NCBI GenBank assembly: GCA_016869735.1
Contig: VGDL01000030.1
Span: 1-44,621, forward strand
From: Alphaproteobacteria bacterium
Lineage (GTDB): Bacteria > Pseudomonadota > Alphaproteobacteria > Acetobacterales > Acetobacteraceae
Length of the DNA stretch: 44,621 nt
Reading direction: 5' to 3'
The notes beneath the pieces are model-generated. The model saw nothing but the letters and a program-made list of their open reading frames with translations. It did not search any database and was not told the DNA's origin. The position numbers and the translations under genes are program-made. Positions 44,424 to 44,621 of the stretch are shown here, in pieces (positions within the stretch are counted from its first letter, which is position 1; each line of letters starts with the position of its first letter).

Positions 44424-44621
44424 TGGACTTGCCCCTATCAAACCGGACACTCGGCTTGGTTGGATAACTTGCTTGCTATGAACTCACGTGGCGAGCGCAT
44501 GCGCAAGCCCGAATGCGGGTGGATGTTATTGTAATCCTCGAACCATGCTGGCAGCTGCTGGAGGACCGAGATGGCGTCTGGCCTTGGGTTCACGCGGGCA
44601 TAGTCACGTTTCAGGGTTTTG
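44424..44621 (-). mobile_element. IS3-family insertion sequence, terminal part (cut by window edge)
   Basis: TGGACTTGCCCC begins at 44424 on the plus strand; with the sequence up to about 44449 (CCGGACA) it looks like the terminal inverted repeat of an IS3-family element, which starts with TG. The element extends past the right window edge with its transposase on the minus strand. The outer end at 44424 is placed from the TG...CA rule, not from a target duplication, which cannot be seen. Confidence 0.7.
44438..44621 (-). CDS. IS3-family transposase OrfB, C-terminal part (partial)
   Basis: The minus strand is open from the right window edge to a TGA at 44438-44440, giving 61 residues of the C-terminal end of an IS3 OrfB DDE transposase: KTLKRDYARVNPRPDAISVL, then LPAWFEDYNNIHPHSGLRMR and SPREFI, ending ECPV. 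The HPHSGL and RSPREF motifs belong to the rve_3 region just after the last catalytic Glu. The catalytic residues are outside the window, so intactness cannot be judged. Confidence 0.85.
   Translation of the reverse strand, partial: KTLKRDYARVNPRPDAISVLQQLPAWFEDYNNIHPHSGLRMRSPREFIASKLSNQAECPV

Noticed and set aside
44228-44467. Small plus-strand ORF after the ClpP-fold gene
   Set aside because: It runs across the IS terminus and the transposase end on the other strand and has no recognisable feature.
1-44621. CRISPR arrays, tRNA and rRNA genes, prophage or defence genes
   Set aside because: No regularly spaced repeats, cloverleaf-like segments, phage structural genes or nuclease/toxin modules were seen in the intergenic regions or ORFs.

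Overview
The window is GC-rich chromosomal DNA from an alphaproteobacterium, most likely an Acetobacteraceae/Rhodospirillales lineage (Roseomonas-like; inferred from gene content, not from a marker phylogeny). The main pointers are the flbT-flaF flagellin regulators, an FzlA-type glutathione-S-transferase fold protein, several Bug/TctC periplasmic binding proteins, the Lrp-trxB-LysR cluster and the rpsF-rpsR-DUF2232-rplI order. Genes are tightly packed, many with 1-8 bp start/stop overlaps. No stretch above 300 bp lacks a gene. The longest gaps are 5562-5851 (candidate structured RNA plus terminator), 39009-39266 (nothing recognised) and 44208-44437 (nothing recognised until an IS end).

Layout. 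1-1507: 3' part of a flagellin gene, then flbT and flaF. 1520-3572: cytochrome b561, a DUF429-like protein and an Lrp/AsnC regulator. 3700-5561: trxB and a LysR regulator, followed by a candidate small RNA and a strong terminator. 5852-7872: two tandem Bug/TctC binding proteins. 7892-8419: a rhodanese whose C-terminal DUF2892 membrane domain is cut off by an in-frame TAG. 8486-11031: fzlA, a glutamate-1-semialdehyde-aminomutase-like enzyme and a small unknown gene. 11180-17154: gltB and gltD (glutamate synthase). 17339-20583: NDUFA9-like SDR, Yip1-family protein, AmpG-like MFS transporter, DUF486 protein. 20652-26313: purH, rmuC, a CNT-type nucleoside transporter and a class III aminotransferase. 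26303-30879: a branched-chain-amino-acid-type ABC cassette on the minus strand (binding protein, fused LivHM, LivG, LivF). 31018-33774: secG converging on fabD-GNAT-fabG-phhB. 33844-34815: a third Bug protein. 35008-37267: rpsF, rpsR, DUF2232, rplI. 37410-39008: a large glycosyltransferase-like protein of lower GC. 39267-40808: DehI-like and Asp/Glu racemase-like pair. 40909-43042: class I aminotransferase, a ferredoxin-like-fold small protein and a VOC protein. 43167-44207: a secreted ClpP/crotonase-fold protein. 44424-44621: the end of an IS3-family element, cut by the window edge.

Most of the window is housekeeping: nitrogen assimilation (gltBD), purine synthesis (purH), lipid synthesis (fabD/fabG), translation (rpsF/rpsR/rplI), secretion (secG) and redox (trxB). 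Among these sit accessory islands of transport and catabolism. I did not find a defence system, CRISPR array, prophage, tRNA or rRNA. The observations most worth following are the amber-split rhodanese-DUF2892 gene, the structured RNA candidate after the LysR gene, the tandem-domain glycosyltransferase-like protein, the racemase-like/DehI-like pair whose racemase member lacks the usual catalytic cysteines, and a perfect 17-bp inverted repeat around a 105-residue gene.
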